Source: Bacteroidales bacterium
GTDB taxonomy: Bacteria; Bacteroidota; Bacteroidia; Bacteroidales; UBA4417
DNA length: 64,000 nucleotides
Direction: 5' to 3'
Assembly (NCBI GenBank): GCA_016707705.1
Contig: JADJHD010000023.1
Location: 1 to 64,000 of the forward strand
This document shows positions 18,059-28,222 of this stretch, one piece after another. The position numbers were made by a program, and so were the translations under genes. Below the pieces are notes generated by a model that did no database searches, had not been told where the DNA came from, and saw nothing but the letters and a program-made list of their open reading frames with translations. Numbering within the stretch: the first letter of the stretch is position 1; each line of letters opens with the position of its first letter.

Positions 18059-20549
18059 ATGACTCAGACCGGACATACAATAGAGGAAATCACAAAACTG
18101 ATTAAGGGACAGGCGCTCCAGCTTCCGAAGCCGGAATACCTGATTACAGACCTGCTTACTGATAGCAGGCGGCTTGTCAGTCCTGATGGATGCATCTTCT
18201 TTGCTTTGGTTTCGAGGCGTAATGATGGTCACAGGTATCTTGAAGAGCTTTACAATAAAGGGCTGCGGAACTTCATCGTTCAGAATGAGCCCGAGAACCT
18301 GCTGATGCTTCATGAAGCAAATATCATCCTGGTTAAGGATGCCCTTCAGGCTCTGCAACTACTCGCAGCAGCACATCGCAGGCAATTCAACACTGAAGTA
18401 ATAGGAATCACCGGCAGCAACGGGAAAACCATTGTAAAGGAATGGCTTTACCAGCTGATGTATGAAGATAAGAATATTGTCAGAAGTCCGAAAAGCTTCA
18501 ATTCCCAGATAGGAGTTCCCTTGTCGGTCTGGCAAATGAATGATCAGCATGATCTCGCCATTTTTGAGGCTGGAATTTCTGAGCCGGATGAAATGGATAA
18601 GCTTCAGCCTATTATTTTCCCAACCATTGGAATTTTCACCAATCTGGGCCATGCACATGATGAGAATTTCATCAGCAGGATTCAGAAAGCCGGTGAGAAG
18701 CTGAAACTCTTCACAAAGGTGGAGATGCTGATTTACTGTGTTGATCAGAAGGAACTTCAGGAAGGTATTCTCAAATCAGGGATTCTCAGGAACATCAGAA
18801 CCTTCACCTGGAGCAGGCATGAAAAGGCTGACCTTTCCATAAAATCCGTGGTTCACCATAATCCGAACACTATTATTTCCGGATTATACAGGAATCAGTT
18901 CCTCGAAATAGAAATCCCTTTCACGGATTTTGCTTCCATTGAAAATGCAATCCATTGCTGGGCAACCATGCTTCTATTGGGCTATAAGCCTGAGGTGATT
19001 GCAAAGAGAATGAAGCAATTGCAGGCTGTTGCCATGCGCCTCGAAATGAAGGAGGGCATCAATAACTGCACTATCATCAACGATACTTACAACAGTGATA
19101 TAGATTCCTTATCGATTGCGCTTGATTTCCTGAATCAGCAAAAACAGCACAGGAAGAAAACCGTCATTCTCTCCGATATCTTGCAGTCGGGGCTGAGTGA
19201 CAGCGATTTATATCAGGAAATCGGACAATTGCTGGAGTTAAAGCATATCGACAGGATTATCGGAATAGGAAAATCCATCGGAAAGCAGGCCTCTGCATTC
19301 AGCATGGAGAAGGAATTCTTCACCGGAACAGCTGATTTTCTTGGCAAATTCCCCCTGGCTTCATTCTCGAATGAAACTATTCTACTTAAAGGCGCAAGAG
19401 TTTTTGAATTTGAGCAGATCAGTGAGGTACTACAGCAGAAAACCCATGAGACTGTTCTGGAAATCAACCTCAATGCACTGGTTCACAATCTGAACCATTA
19501 CCGCTCCATGCTGAAGCCCGGCACAAAGGTTATGGCAATGGTAAAGGCTTTTTCCTACGGAAGTGGTAGCTATGAGATCGCAAATCTGCTGCAGTTTCAC
19601 CATGTGGATTATCTCACCGTTGCCTATGCCGATGAGGGTGTTGAATTAAGGAAAGCCGGAATCAACCTGCCTATCATGGTTATGAATCCCGACCAGGAAA
19701 GCTTTGACTCAATGCTGAAGCATAATCTGGAACCGGAGATTTACAGTTTCCGAACACTCCGATTGCTGGAGGAATCCCTGTCGAAGCTCTCTGCCGAACA
19801 TAACAGTATTGGGATTCATCTCAAGATTGACAGCGGGATGCACCGCCTGGGCTTTGATCCTTCTGAGGTTGATGAATTGCTTGCCGTCCTTAAGGAAAAT
19901 CCCCGTATCAGGGTGTGCTCCGTTTTTTCACATCTGTCAGCCAGCGACAATCCACAATTTGATGATTTCACAAGGCATCAGATAAAAGTATTTGGTGAAT
20001 GTGGTGATAAAATCGCTGCAGCATTTGATTACCCTGTACTTAGGCATATCAGCAATACCGCAGGAATCAGTCGTTTCCCCGAAGCACAGATGGATATGGT
20101 AAGGCTTGGGAATCGGACTCTATGGAATTGCCCCAATGCCAGAAGAGCAGCAAAACCTTGCAGTCGTAAGCATCCTGAAATCAAGCATCTCTCAAATCAA
20201 GGTGGTTCCTGCCAATGATTCGGTAGGATATAACCGTGCATGGACATCCGATAAGGAAACAGTGATAGGAATTGTACCCATTGGCTACGCTGACGGACTA
20301 AGCAGAAGGCTGAGCAACGGAAGGGGAAAGCTGATGGTGAACGGAACAAGGGTGCCTATTATCGGGAATGTTTGCATGGATATGTGCATGATTGATATTA
20401 CCGGATTGCAGGCCAGGGAAGGCGATGAAGTTCTGATCTTTGGCAAGGAACTGCCCCTTTCGGAACTTGCAGCAGACATGGAAACCATCCCCTATGAAAT
20501 CCTCACGGGACTCTCACGCAGGGTTAAAAGGATTTACTACGAGGAATAA
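18059..20549 (+). CDS. murF-alr: Bifunctional MurF ligase / alanine racemase, split by a 1-nt frameshift
   Basis: The N-terminal half is UDP-MurNAc-tripeptide:D-Ala-D-Ala ligase (ATP loop GITGSNGKT, residues 116-124). The C-terminal half is a PLP alanine racemase (PLP-lysine K496 in MVKAFSYG). Such fusions are typical of Bacteroidota and supply and ligate D-Ala for peptidoglycan. The frame stops at 20218 in unrelated sequence. The correct continuation (LGIGLYGIAPMPEE..., with catalytic Tyr in VGYN) lies in the +1 frame from about 20106 to 20549. One extra G in CTTGGGAATC at 20107-20111 explains it. Without that base the protein would be about 829 aa, the normal length. Sequencing error is most likely; true inactivation or +1 slippage at GGG-A are alternatives. 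Confidence 0.9.
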
Positions 20550-20617
20550 ACACTTTTCAGTTTCCATAACCAAATTGAATTTGGCAGCACAATCAATACT
20601 CCTTTAATCAACGACTT

Positions 20618-22465
20618 ATGCAAGCCTTGCGCAACCTTCGATCCCCTTCGCTGATTGCCGCTTTCATTTTAAGTTTTGCCATTTTCTTCTTTCGTTTCGT
20701 CTATCCCCCGGTGAATATCCTTTCCTGGGATGTGTTCGGCTATTACCTCTACCTCCCGGCACAGTTTATTTATCATGACCTTTCGCTGAACAACCTCGAC
20801 TGGGTAAAACTGCTCGTTGATAAATACCAAACCACTGGCACACTCTACCAGTTGTATCCCATTGAGGGGCATTGGGTTATCAAGGAGAGTATCGGACTTG
20901 CCGTATTGAATTTCCCAGCTTTTTTGCTGGCACATTTTTATGCCGGAATAAGTGGTTTTGCAACCGATGGATTTTCGATTCCCTATCAGTATGCCTTTGC
21001 CATCAGCGGGTTGATTTATGCTGCAATCGGCATTTTCGTATTACGGAAAATCCTTCTGGAGTATTTCAGTGAAACGACGAGTTTGATACTGATGCTGCTG
21101 ATTGTCGGAGGCACCAACCATTTTCAGTTGACAGCCTTTGATGGTATGCTTTCGCATAATTACATTTTTACGATTTATACCGGGATTGTCTGGTTTACCA
21201 TTCAATATCACAAGAAACCCACTGCATACAAAGCTTCCATGCTTGGACTGATGATGGGACTTGCTGTTTTATGCCGTCCTTCGGAGATGGTTTGTATTCT
21301 GATCCCCTTATTCTGGGGTGTTTACAATCTGGAAAGTCTGAAGAACAAATGGTTCTTAATCCGGGATCATTGGTTTCACATTATACTGCTGGCTTTATTC
21401 ATGTTTGTGGGAGGCTTTCCGCAAATGCTTTACTGGAAAGAGGTTACCGGAAACTGGATTTATTACACCTATCAAAATCCCGGTGAGGGTCTTGACCTTT
21501 GGTCTCCGCATACCATGGATTTTCTGTTCAGTTACCGAAAGGGCTGGTTTCTTTATACTCCCTTGATGGTTCTGGCTTTCGTCGGATTTATTCAGCTATT
21601 CAGGAAACATAGGGCGGCATTCTGGCCAATCCTCATTTACTCAATCCTGAACCTATGGATTATCTCCAGCTGGACCGCCTGGTGGTATGGAGGGGGAAGC
21701 TACAGCCAGCGGGCAATGCTTCCCTCCTATGTGCTGATGGCGTTGCCCCTGGGCTATCTTATTGAATCCCTGAGGAACAAGGGAAATTGGGTGAAAGGAA
21801 TAACGATTTCTATTTTCAGCCTTATTCTTCTGCTGAATATTTTCCAAACCTGGCAATGGGCCCATGGCATTATCGACCGCACCCGAATGACCCGTGAATA
21901 TTACTGGGCTATTTTCGGTCAAACCAAGGCTGACCCTAAACTCCAGGAACTACTGCTGGTTGATCAGCTTGGAGAGGCGAAGGTTCCGGAAAACTCCACA
22001 AAATACAAGCACAGGGAACTGGTTCTACTCGACTATGAAAATGCAGGAGATTACAAGCCATCACAACTGAGCGACACAGCCTTTTCAGGGCATCATGCCT
22101 TCAGACTGGATCCCGCAACTGCATTTGCCGGAGCTTTTGAGAAGCCATTCAGGGAATTAACCGGTAAAGATCACGCATGGTTCAGGATCAGTGTAAGGGT
22201 CTTTCCGGTCAGTCCGCTAAGCGAAGCACCAGCCTCACTGGTAGCAAGTTTTGAACATGAACGGCAGCCTTACAAATACAAGGCTGATCCAATTGAAAAG
22301 CTGAATGCGGAAATCAAAACCGGAGAATGGAATCTGGTGAGTTTCGATTTTTTAACCCCAGATGTCCGTTCAGTGGAGGATACAATTAAGATATACTTCT
22401 GGTTTAAGGGGAGTAGCTATATTTTGATAGATGATTTTAGGGTGGAGATGTGGGAACCTAATTAA
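20618..22465 (+). CDS. GT-C-like polytopic membrane protein with extracytoplasmic C-terminal domain
   Basis: A 615-aa protein with about ten to eleven hydrophobic helices (residues 10-430) and a large soluble loop after helix 1 carrying WDVFGYYLYLPAQFIYHDL. The acidic residue in this early loop and the topology resemble GT-C lipid-linked sugar transferases. The final about 150 residues form a beta-rich soluble domain ending in IKIYFWFKGSSYILIDDFRVE, like a carbohydrate-binding jelly roll. It is paralogous to the gene at 56169-57779 over the membrane part (shared motifs LPA.FIYHD, PQMLYWK..TG, FGYRKGW-like, SSW..WWYGG). Substrate is unknown. Its stop overlaps the sucB stop by 3 nt. Confidence 0.7.
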   Translation: MQALRNLRSPSLIAAFILSFAIFFFRFVYPPVNILSWDVFGYYLYLPAQFIYHDLSLNNLDWVKLLVDKYQTTGTLYQLYPIEGHWVIKESIGLAVLNFPAFLLAHFYAGISGFATDGFSIPYQYAFAISGLIYAAIGIFVLRKILLEYFSETTSLILMLLIVGGTNHFQLTAFDGMLSHNYIFTIYTGIVWFTIQYHKKPTAYKASMLGLMMGLAVLCRPSEMVCILIPLFWGVYNLESLKNKWFLIRDHWFHIILLALFMFVGGFPQMLYWKEVTGNWIYYTYQNPGEGLDLWSPHTMDFLFSYRKGWFLYTPLMVLAFVGFIQLFRKHRAAFWPILIYSILNLWIISSWTAWWYGGGSYSQRAMLPSYVLMALPLGYLIESLRNKGNWVKGITISIFSLILLLNIFQTWQWAHGIIDRTRMTREYYWAIFGQTKADPKLQELLLVDQLGEAKVPENSTKYKHRELVLLDYENAGDYKPSQLSDTAFSGHHAFRLDPATAFAGAFEKPFRELTGKDHAWFRISVRVFPVSPLSEAPASLVASFEHERQPYKYKADPIEKLNAEIKTGEWNLVSFDFLTPDVRSVEDTIKIYFWFKGSSYILIDDFRVEMWEPN

Positions 22466-23726
22466 ACTCCCAACAAAACCTTCACCGGATCATTCCCATC
22501 GAAAAGCATCTTCACCGGGTTTTCAATCAGTTCCTTGACCTTAACCAGGAAACTTACTGACTCGCGGCCGTCAATCACCCGATGATCATAGCTTAGTGCC
22601 AGATACATCATAGGTGCAATTACAACCTGTCCGTTCTGGGCGATTGGACGCTCAATAATATTATGCATGCCAAGAATGGCACTCTGCGGCGGATTCAGGA
22701 TAGGAGTCGACATCATTGAACCGAAAACCCCTCCATTGGTAATTGTAAAAGTACCTCCGCTCATTTCTTCCAGCGAAAGCTTATTGTCGCGAGCCTTTAA
22801 TGCAAGCTCCTTTATTCTCATTTCAATCTCAGCCAGCGAGAGAGTTTCAGCATTCCTGACGACAGGCACAACCAGTCCCTTGGAGCACTGACGGCAATAC
22901 CGACATCAGCATACTTGTGATAGATCAGTTCTTCCCCGTCAATCATCGCATTCACCTGTGGGAATTGTCCAAGTGCTATGGTAACAGCCTTGGTGAAGAA
23001 GGACATAAATCCGATTCCTACCCCATGCTTTTCCTTGAATGCATCATTGAACTGCTTCTTCAGTCCCATGATATTGCTCATATTCACCTCATTGAAGGTT
23101 GTAAGCATGGCGGTTTCATTCTTCACCGAAACCAGCCTTTTGCTTAATTTAACCCTCAGGGTGGTCATCTTTTTATGCTCGGTTTCCCTGGTGCCGCCCC
23201 ATGTTGTAACCGGAGCTGCCACAGCAGGCTGGCCCTTGCTGTTCGCTACTTCCAGAATATCCTTGCGGGTAAGGCGGAAATGCTCAATGATATCGTTTTC
23301 ACTCAGATTCTTCTCTTCCATCAACTTGCGGGCAAGAGGAGAAATATGCAGATTCTTTTCCTTGGATGCCTCTGGTTTAGAAACTTCTTTCGGCTTTTCC
23401 TCAACTGCTGTTTTTGCAGCAACCACAGGCTCAACCTTGGGTGCAGGCTTTGCTTCAACTGCTTTTGGCTTTTCTGCTACAGTCCCTTCAACACTTAAAT
23501 CAATCGTAGCGATTACTGAACCCACTGCGATGGTTTCTCCTGCAGCAACCAGAATCTTTACACTGCCGGACGCTTCTGCATTGGCAGTTAAAGTGGCTTT
23601 GTCAGAATCAATCTCAGCCAGTTCCATGTCTTTCTCCACAAAATCGCCATCCTTTACCAGCCAGTTGACCAGTTGGACTTCAGTGATGCTTTCCCCCGGA
23701 CTGGGGACTTTTACGTCGATCAGCAT
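22462..23726 (-). CDS. sucB: 2-oxoglutarate dehydrogenase E2 (dihydrolipoyl succinyltransferase), split by a 1-nt frameshift
   Basis: Transfers succinyl groups from E1 to CoA in the TCA cycle. The N-terminal frame (start ATG 23726) has a lipoyl domain with lipoyl-lysine K43 in EIDSDKATL, an Ala/Pro/Lys linker, an E1/E3-binding domain (HISPLARKLMEE, about residue 127) and the start of the catalytic domain. It derails after VGIAVSAP at about 22880. The rest (VVPVVRNAETLS..., catalytic His in YDHRVIDGRE) continues in another frame to 22462. One missing base in CCAAGGGAC (22876-22883, minus strand) accounts for this. Restored length is about 421 aa, normal for SucB. It lies downstream of sucA on the same strand. 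Confidence 0.9.
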
Positions 23727-23876
23727 TGAATATCAGGTATAAATGAAGCTCGTATTTATTTCGTAATCGGATTTTATTCAATTAATTGACTTAGTCCGAC
23801 TGCAGTTGCAAAAGTATGAAAGAACAGTCATCATTCTATGCTTCAAAGCGATAAGCACTTCAAAACAGGATGACCG

Positions 23877-26663
23877 CTATTTAGTTTTCACCTCAGCGGC
23901 TTGCCATTCCTTGGGAGCACAAAGCATCTTGCAGGTATTGTTCCTGTTCTCGCAGGTGCAGTCGCCGAAGGCTTTGTCAATGATTTTAGCCTGACGCAGG
24001 GCATGAAGTTTCGAAGAGCCTGTAGCAGGACTACCACTTTCGGGCCTTGCAACCAGCAATAATTTCACCTGCTTGAAGTTCCTGAGAATGAAGGACCATG
24101 CTCCCATATTGGCAGGCTCTTCCTGCACCCAGGCAAAAACAGTTGCATTGCTGTACTTCGCTATAATTGCCTTCATCTGATCCACCGGAAGAGGATACAA
24201 CTGCTCGATGCGGATAAAGGCAACATCAAATCTTCCCCTCTTTTCGCGTTCAGCAATCAGGTCATAATAAACCTTGCCTGAACAGAAATCAACCCGGGTA
24301 ACATCAGCGGGGTTAACAAACGGATCATCAATAACTTCCTCAAAACATCCTGACGCAAGGTCATCAATTGGTGAGATGCACTTCGGATGCCTGAGCAGAC
24401 TCTTGGGCGTGAATACTACCAGGGGTTTCCTGAATTCACGATGCACCTGACGCCTGAGCAGGTGGAAGAAATTGGCCGGAGTTGTACAATTGGCAACCTG
24501 AATATTATTTTCAGCACAAAGTTGAAGGAATCTCTCAATTCGTCCACTTGAATGCTCCGGTCCCTGTCCCTCATAACCATGTGGCAGCAGCATGACCAGC
24601 GAATTCATCACCCTCCACTTTTCTTCAGCACTGCTGATATACTGGTCGATTACTATCTGGGCTCCATTGAAGAAATCCCCGAATTGTGCCTCCCAGATCG
24701 TAAGTGCATAGGGAGATGCCAGCGAATGTCCATATTCAAATCCCAGCACTCCGTATTCGGAAAGCGGGGAGTTATATACTTCAAATCTTGCCTGGGTTGG
24801 TGAAAGATGCTGCAGGGGAATATAACGCTCCTCTGAATCTTCCATGGTAAGCACAGCATGCCTGTGTGAAAAGGTCCCACGCTGTGAATCCTGTCCGCTG
24901 AGCCTGACCGGAATACCCTCAGTTGTAAGAGTGGCATAAGCCATAAGCTCGGCCATAGCCCAATCGAACTGTCCCTGTTCAATCACCATATGGCGGCGGT
25001 CTTCGGTAAGACGGGCCAGTTTTTTAAAGAATGGTTTTCCCTCTGGAAGATGAGTCAGTTTTTCTGCAAGCTGAAGAAGGATTTCCTTTTCAATTCCTGT
25101 TTCAACCTTCACTTTCCAATCGTCAGCATTGGCAAACCTCAACTTATCCCACGAAGGCTGGAGGAAAGTCATCACCCTTGATTTTTCATCCTCTTTCGAA
25201 GCTTCCAGATCGGACTCAAGAATCTTGATAAATTCCTTTTCTATTTTATCAGCCTGCTCCCTGGTTATGGAACCGGATTCAAGCAGTCCAGCAATGTACA
25301 AGGTCCTGGGATCAGAATGCTGTTCAATGGATTTATAGAGAACAGGCTGGGTAAATCTGGGCTCATCACCCTCATTATGCCCATATTTCCTGTATCCCAA
25401 AAGATCAATAAAAACATCCTTGTGGAAAAGCTGTCGGTATTCAATAGCAAGTTCCATCACAAAAACCACATCCTCAACTGCATCGGCATTCACATGGAAG
25501 ATAGGACTCTGAATGGTTTTGGCAACATCAGTGCAATACACGGAGCTTCTGGCTTCGAGGTAGTTGGTGGTGAAGCCGATCTGATTATTTACAACCAGGT
25601 GAATGGTCCCGCCGGTAGAATAACCGGGCAGTTCCGACATCTGAATAGTTTCATATACAACACCCTGTCCGGCAATTGAAGCATCCCCATGAATTACAAC
25701 AGGAATAACACTCTGGTTATCACGATTGTATTCAGTGTCAATTTTGCAGCGGGCAATTCCCTCTACCACTGGTCCGACCGTTTCCAGATGGGAAGGGTTC
25801 GGCGCAAGAGAGAGGTTTACTGTATGTCCGGAGCGGGTTTTCTTAACTGATGAGAATCCAAGATGGTATTTTACATCTCCGAGGAGAGTTTCATCTTCAA
25901 ATTCCTTACCCTGAAATTCATTGAAAATATCCTGATAATGCTTTCCTAAAGTATTGGCCAGCACATTCAAACGACCACGATGTGGCATTCCGATAACGAT
26001 TTCAGCAATCCCGCTTTCAGAGCCCTTTTCAATAATGGCATCCAGCGCCGGAATCAATGATTCACAACCTTCGAGGGAGAATCGCTTTTGTCCGGTAAAC
26101 TTTTTATGCAGGAACTTTTCAAACAGAACAGCCTTGCTCAACTGCTCAAGTATAGCCAGTTTCTTTGACGAATCATACACAGGAGTATTCCTGCTGCTTT
26201 CCATCCGTTTCTTAAGCCATTCGTAGATTTCAGGTCGGCGGATGTAGGCATATTCCACGCCAATCGACTGACAATAGGTTTGGTTCAAATGGGCAAGAAT
26301 GTCCCTCAGACTGGCTTTCCCTATTCCAAGTTCACTGCCGGCCTCAAAAATAGTATCCAGATCTTTCTCTGAAAGACCGAAATTCTCAAGGTCAAGCGTT
26401 GGGGAATATTTACGGCGGGTGCGGACAGGATTTGTCTTGGTAAAAAGGTGACCTCTCTTCCGGTATTCATTGATAAGCTCAATGACTTTGAATTCATCGG
26501 GTTTCATAGCTTCAGAAGCTACGCCCAGCTTGCCGGAAAATTCAAAACCTTCAAAAAACCTGCGCCAACCGGAATCAACCGATTCGGGATTATTTTTATA
26601 CTGGCGGTAGAGCTCTTCAATAGCAACTCCGTCAGCATTATTTAGATACGATAAGGAATCCAT
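23877..26663 (-). CDS. sucA: 2-oxoglutarate dehydrogenase E1 component
   Basis: A 928-aa thiamine-diphosphate enzyme that decarboxylates 2-oxoglutarate. N-terminal E2-binding motif YLNNADGVAIEELYRQYK; SCQSIG-type early region; ThDP/Mg site GDASIAGQGVVYET with NNQIGFTTN; C-terminal transketolase-like half with LLPHGYEGQGPEHSS and QEEPANMGAW. The usual C-terminus is extended by a short cysteine-rich tail (C902, C904, C911, C915 in a CxC-x6-C-x3-C pattern), which is not a standard SucA feature. sucB follows after 150 nt, giving an E1-E2 unit. The E3 gene is not in the window. Confidence 0.95.
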   Translation of the reverse strand: MDSLSYLNNADGVAIEELYRQYKNNPESVDSGWRRFFEGFEFSGKLGVASEAMKPDEFKVIELINEYRKRGHLFTKTNPVRTRRKYSPTLDLENFGLSEKDLDTIFEAGSELGIGKASLRDILAHLNQTYCQSIGVEYAYIRRPEIYEWLKKRMESSRNTPVYDSSKKLAILEQLSKAVLFEKFLHKKFTGQKRFSLEGCESLIPALDAIIEKGSESGIAEIVIGMPHRGRLNVLANTLGKHYQDIFNEFQGKEFEDETLLGDVKYHLGFSSVKKTRSGHTVNLSLAPNPSHLETVGPVVEGIARCKIDTEYNRDNQSVIPVVIHGDASIAGQGVVYETIQMSELPGYSTGGTIHLVVNNQIGFTTNYLEARSSVYCTDVAKTIQSPIFHVNADAVEDVVFVMELAIEYRQLFHKDVFIDLLGYRKYGHNEGDEPRFTQPVLYKSIEQHSDPRTLYIAGLLESGSITREQADKIEKEFIKILESDLEASKEDEKSRVMTFLQPSWDKLRFANADDWKVKVETGIEKEILLQLAEKLTHLPEGKPFFKKLARLTEDRRHMVIEQGQFDWAMAELMAYATLTTEGIPVRLSGQDSQRGTFSHRHAVLTMEDSEERYIPLQHLSPTQARFEVYNSPLSEYGVLGFEYGHSLASPYALTIWEAQFGDFFNGAQIVIDQYISSAEEKWRVMNSLVMLLPHGYEGQGPEHSSGRIERFLQLCAENNIQVANCTTPANFFHLLRRQVHREFRKPLVVFTPKSLLRHPKCISPIDDLASGCFEEVIDDPFVNPADVTRVDFCSGKVYYDLIAEREKRGRFDVAFIRIEQLYPLPVDQMKAIIAKYSNATVFAWVQEEPANMGAWSFILRNFKQVKLLLVARPESGSPATGSSKLHALRQAKIIDKAFGDCTCENRNNTCKMLCAPKEWQAAEVKTK

Positions 26664-26848
26664 AGTGAATATGGTATGTAAGCTTTAGCAGTATTGGCCA
26701 TTTAACAAACGCTGGCAGCGCTTCTTTGTTTAATCAAAGATAGGATATTATCAGTAATTTTCAAGAAATGACCCATAACCGGTTTCAAACTGGCATCAGG
26801 CATGTGATTCAGTGAAGAAACTGAAGCAAAATGAAGGTCCAAAGAATA

Positions 26849-27928
26849 TTAGAATAAATGCCTGAATGGCAACAGCAGCCAACCGAGAAGCTTCTCAAAT
26901 TTCGGTCGCCTCATCCATGCAATGTGGTCAAATTCAAGACAATGCTGCATGGTATTTGCAAGATGCTGACGGATCTCCTCTACAATTCCCTTATGCTTGC
27001 CAAAGAGCATAATCTCATGCTGATAGCGGAATGAACGGTAGTCGAAATTTGGAGAACCCAGGCCGAATACCTCACCATCCACCAAAATCAGTTTGGCATG
27101 AAGGTTATTGGGAGTGTAAAATACTATCCTAACCTTATTCTTGAAATAAAAGCCCATGTACTTGTTTCTCAAGAGGTCGACAGCGCGGACATCAGAATGC
27201 TGGGGTAAAATCACCGTTACATTTACCCCTTTATTGGCAACCCTGGAAAGTATCTTTCTAAGCTTGTATCCCGGAAGGAAATAAGGTGTTTCGATAAGCA
27301 CTTCCTTTTTCGCCTTTGCTATAATTCGTTCCAGCTTATTCTTGATCTGCTGCCGGTATATGGAAGGATTATCCTGAACTATTTCAAAATCATGGTAATG
27401 GATAATCTTCTTAAAGGAGAATTTATTGATAATATACTTGTTGTAAATCTTATAGCTCTCCAAAAACGATTTCTTGAATACCTCCGCTATTCCCCCGGTC
27501 ATTCGAAGAACTGACTCTCTCCAATCCAGAGAGTAGCCGGTAACATTTGCCGATCCGATATAGCAGATATGATCATCAATCACCAGAACCTTGCGGTGAT
27601 TGCGACGATGATTCTTGGTAAAAAAGTCGAAGGTGAACCTGATCTTCCGAAAAAAGCGAACCTCTCCCCCATTATTGATGAGCTCGGTAAAAAATGCCTC
27701 AGTGTAGCTTACACCCCAGGAATCAACCATCAGCTTAACCTTAACCCCCTGCTTTGCCTTTAAAACCAGCAAATCCCTGAACATCCAGCCGGTCTCATCG
27801 TTGGCGAACTTATAGGTCTCCATATAGATGTACTTCTCCGCACTGCTGATATCGTCCAGCATGGATTGCTGAAACTGGCGCGGCTCATGAAAAAGCCTGT
27901 GACTTGATATATGCTCGGCGTGGCGCAA
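26849..27928 (-). CDS. Phospholipase D-like / cardiolipin synthase-type protein
   Basis: A 359-aa protein with two HKD catalytic motifs: HRKVLVIDD with downstream GSANVTGYS (about residues 115-135), and HAKLILVDG with GSPNFDYRS (about 275-295). Two HxKxxxxD half-sites define the PLD superfamily and suit cardiolipin synthase or phosphatidyl transfer. There is no N-terminal membrane anchor, unlike classical ClsA, so it is closer to the soluble ClsB/YbhO-like form. It is a single gene between sucA and the divergent yicC. Confidence 0.85.
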   Translation of the reverse strand: MRHAEHISSHRLFHEPRQFQQSMLDDISSAEKYIYMETYKFANDETGWMFRDLLVLKAKQGVKVKLMVDSWGVSYTEAFFTELINNGGEVRFFRKIRFTFDFFTKNHRRNHRKVLVIDDHICYIGSANVTGYSLDWRESVLRMTGGIAEVFKKSFLESYKIYNKYIINKFSFKKIIHYHDFEIVQDNPSIYRQQIKNKLERIIAKAKKEVLIETPYFLPGYKLRKILSRVANKGVNVTVILPQHSDVRAVDLLRNKYMGFYFKNKVRIVFYTPNNLHAKLILVDGEVFGLGSPNFDYRSFRYQHEIMLFGKHKGIVEEIRQHLANTMQHCLEFDHIAWMRRPKFEKLLGWLLLPFRHLF

Positions 27929-28195
27929 AATTACTTTTGATAAATGAGAGGTGCTTGCTGTTGATTAAATTCTGAAAACGCAGGCTGCGAAATGAAGTGA
28001 GACAAATTCCAAATTTTCTGCAGGTTCAGAATTTCCATAACAAATATACTGCAATCTGAATATTTAAATGCCTTCAAACATTGTCATCACTTGATTTTCT
28101 AAAGAAAAATGCATGAGAAATTTTGAAGGGATCTTCAAATTGAGCTCAGCATAGCAGTGAAAATGCGGTAAAGGCAGTATCTTCACAAACCTTGT

Positions 28196-28203
28196 TATCT
28201 TTG
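28196..28203 (+). promoter_or_regulatory. -7 promoter element TATCTTTG for yicC-gmk
   Basis: A perfect TAnnTTTG ending 20 nt before the ATG at 28223. The rest of the 27929-28222 gap shows only AT-rich spacer. Confidence 0.65.
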
Positions 28204-28222
28204 CGATAAATACAAAGCACCT

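Noticed and set aside
22978..23742. 254-codon plus-strand frame
   Set aside because: Exactly antisense to the sucB coding region; composition reflects codon bias of the opposite strand.
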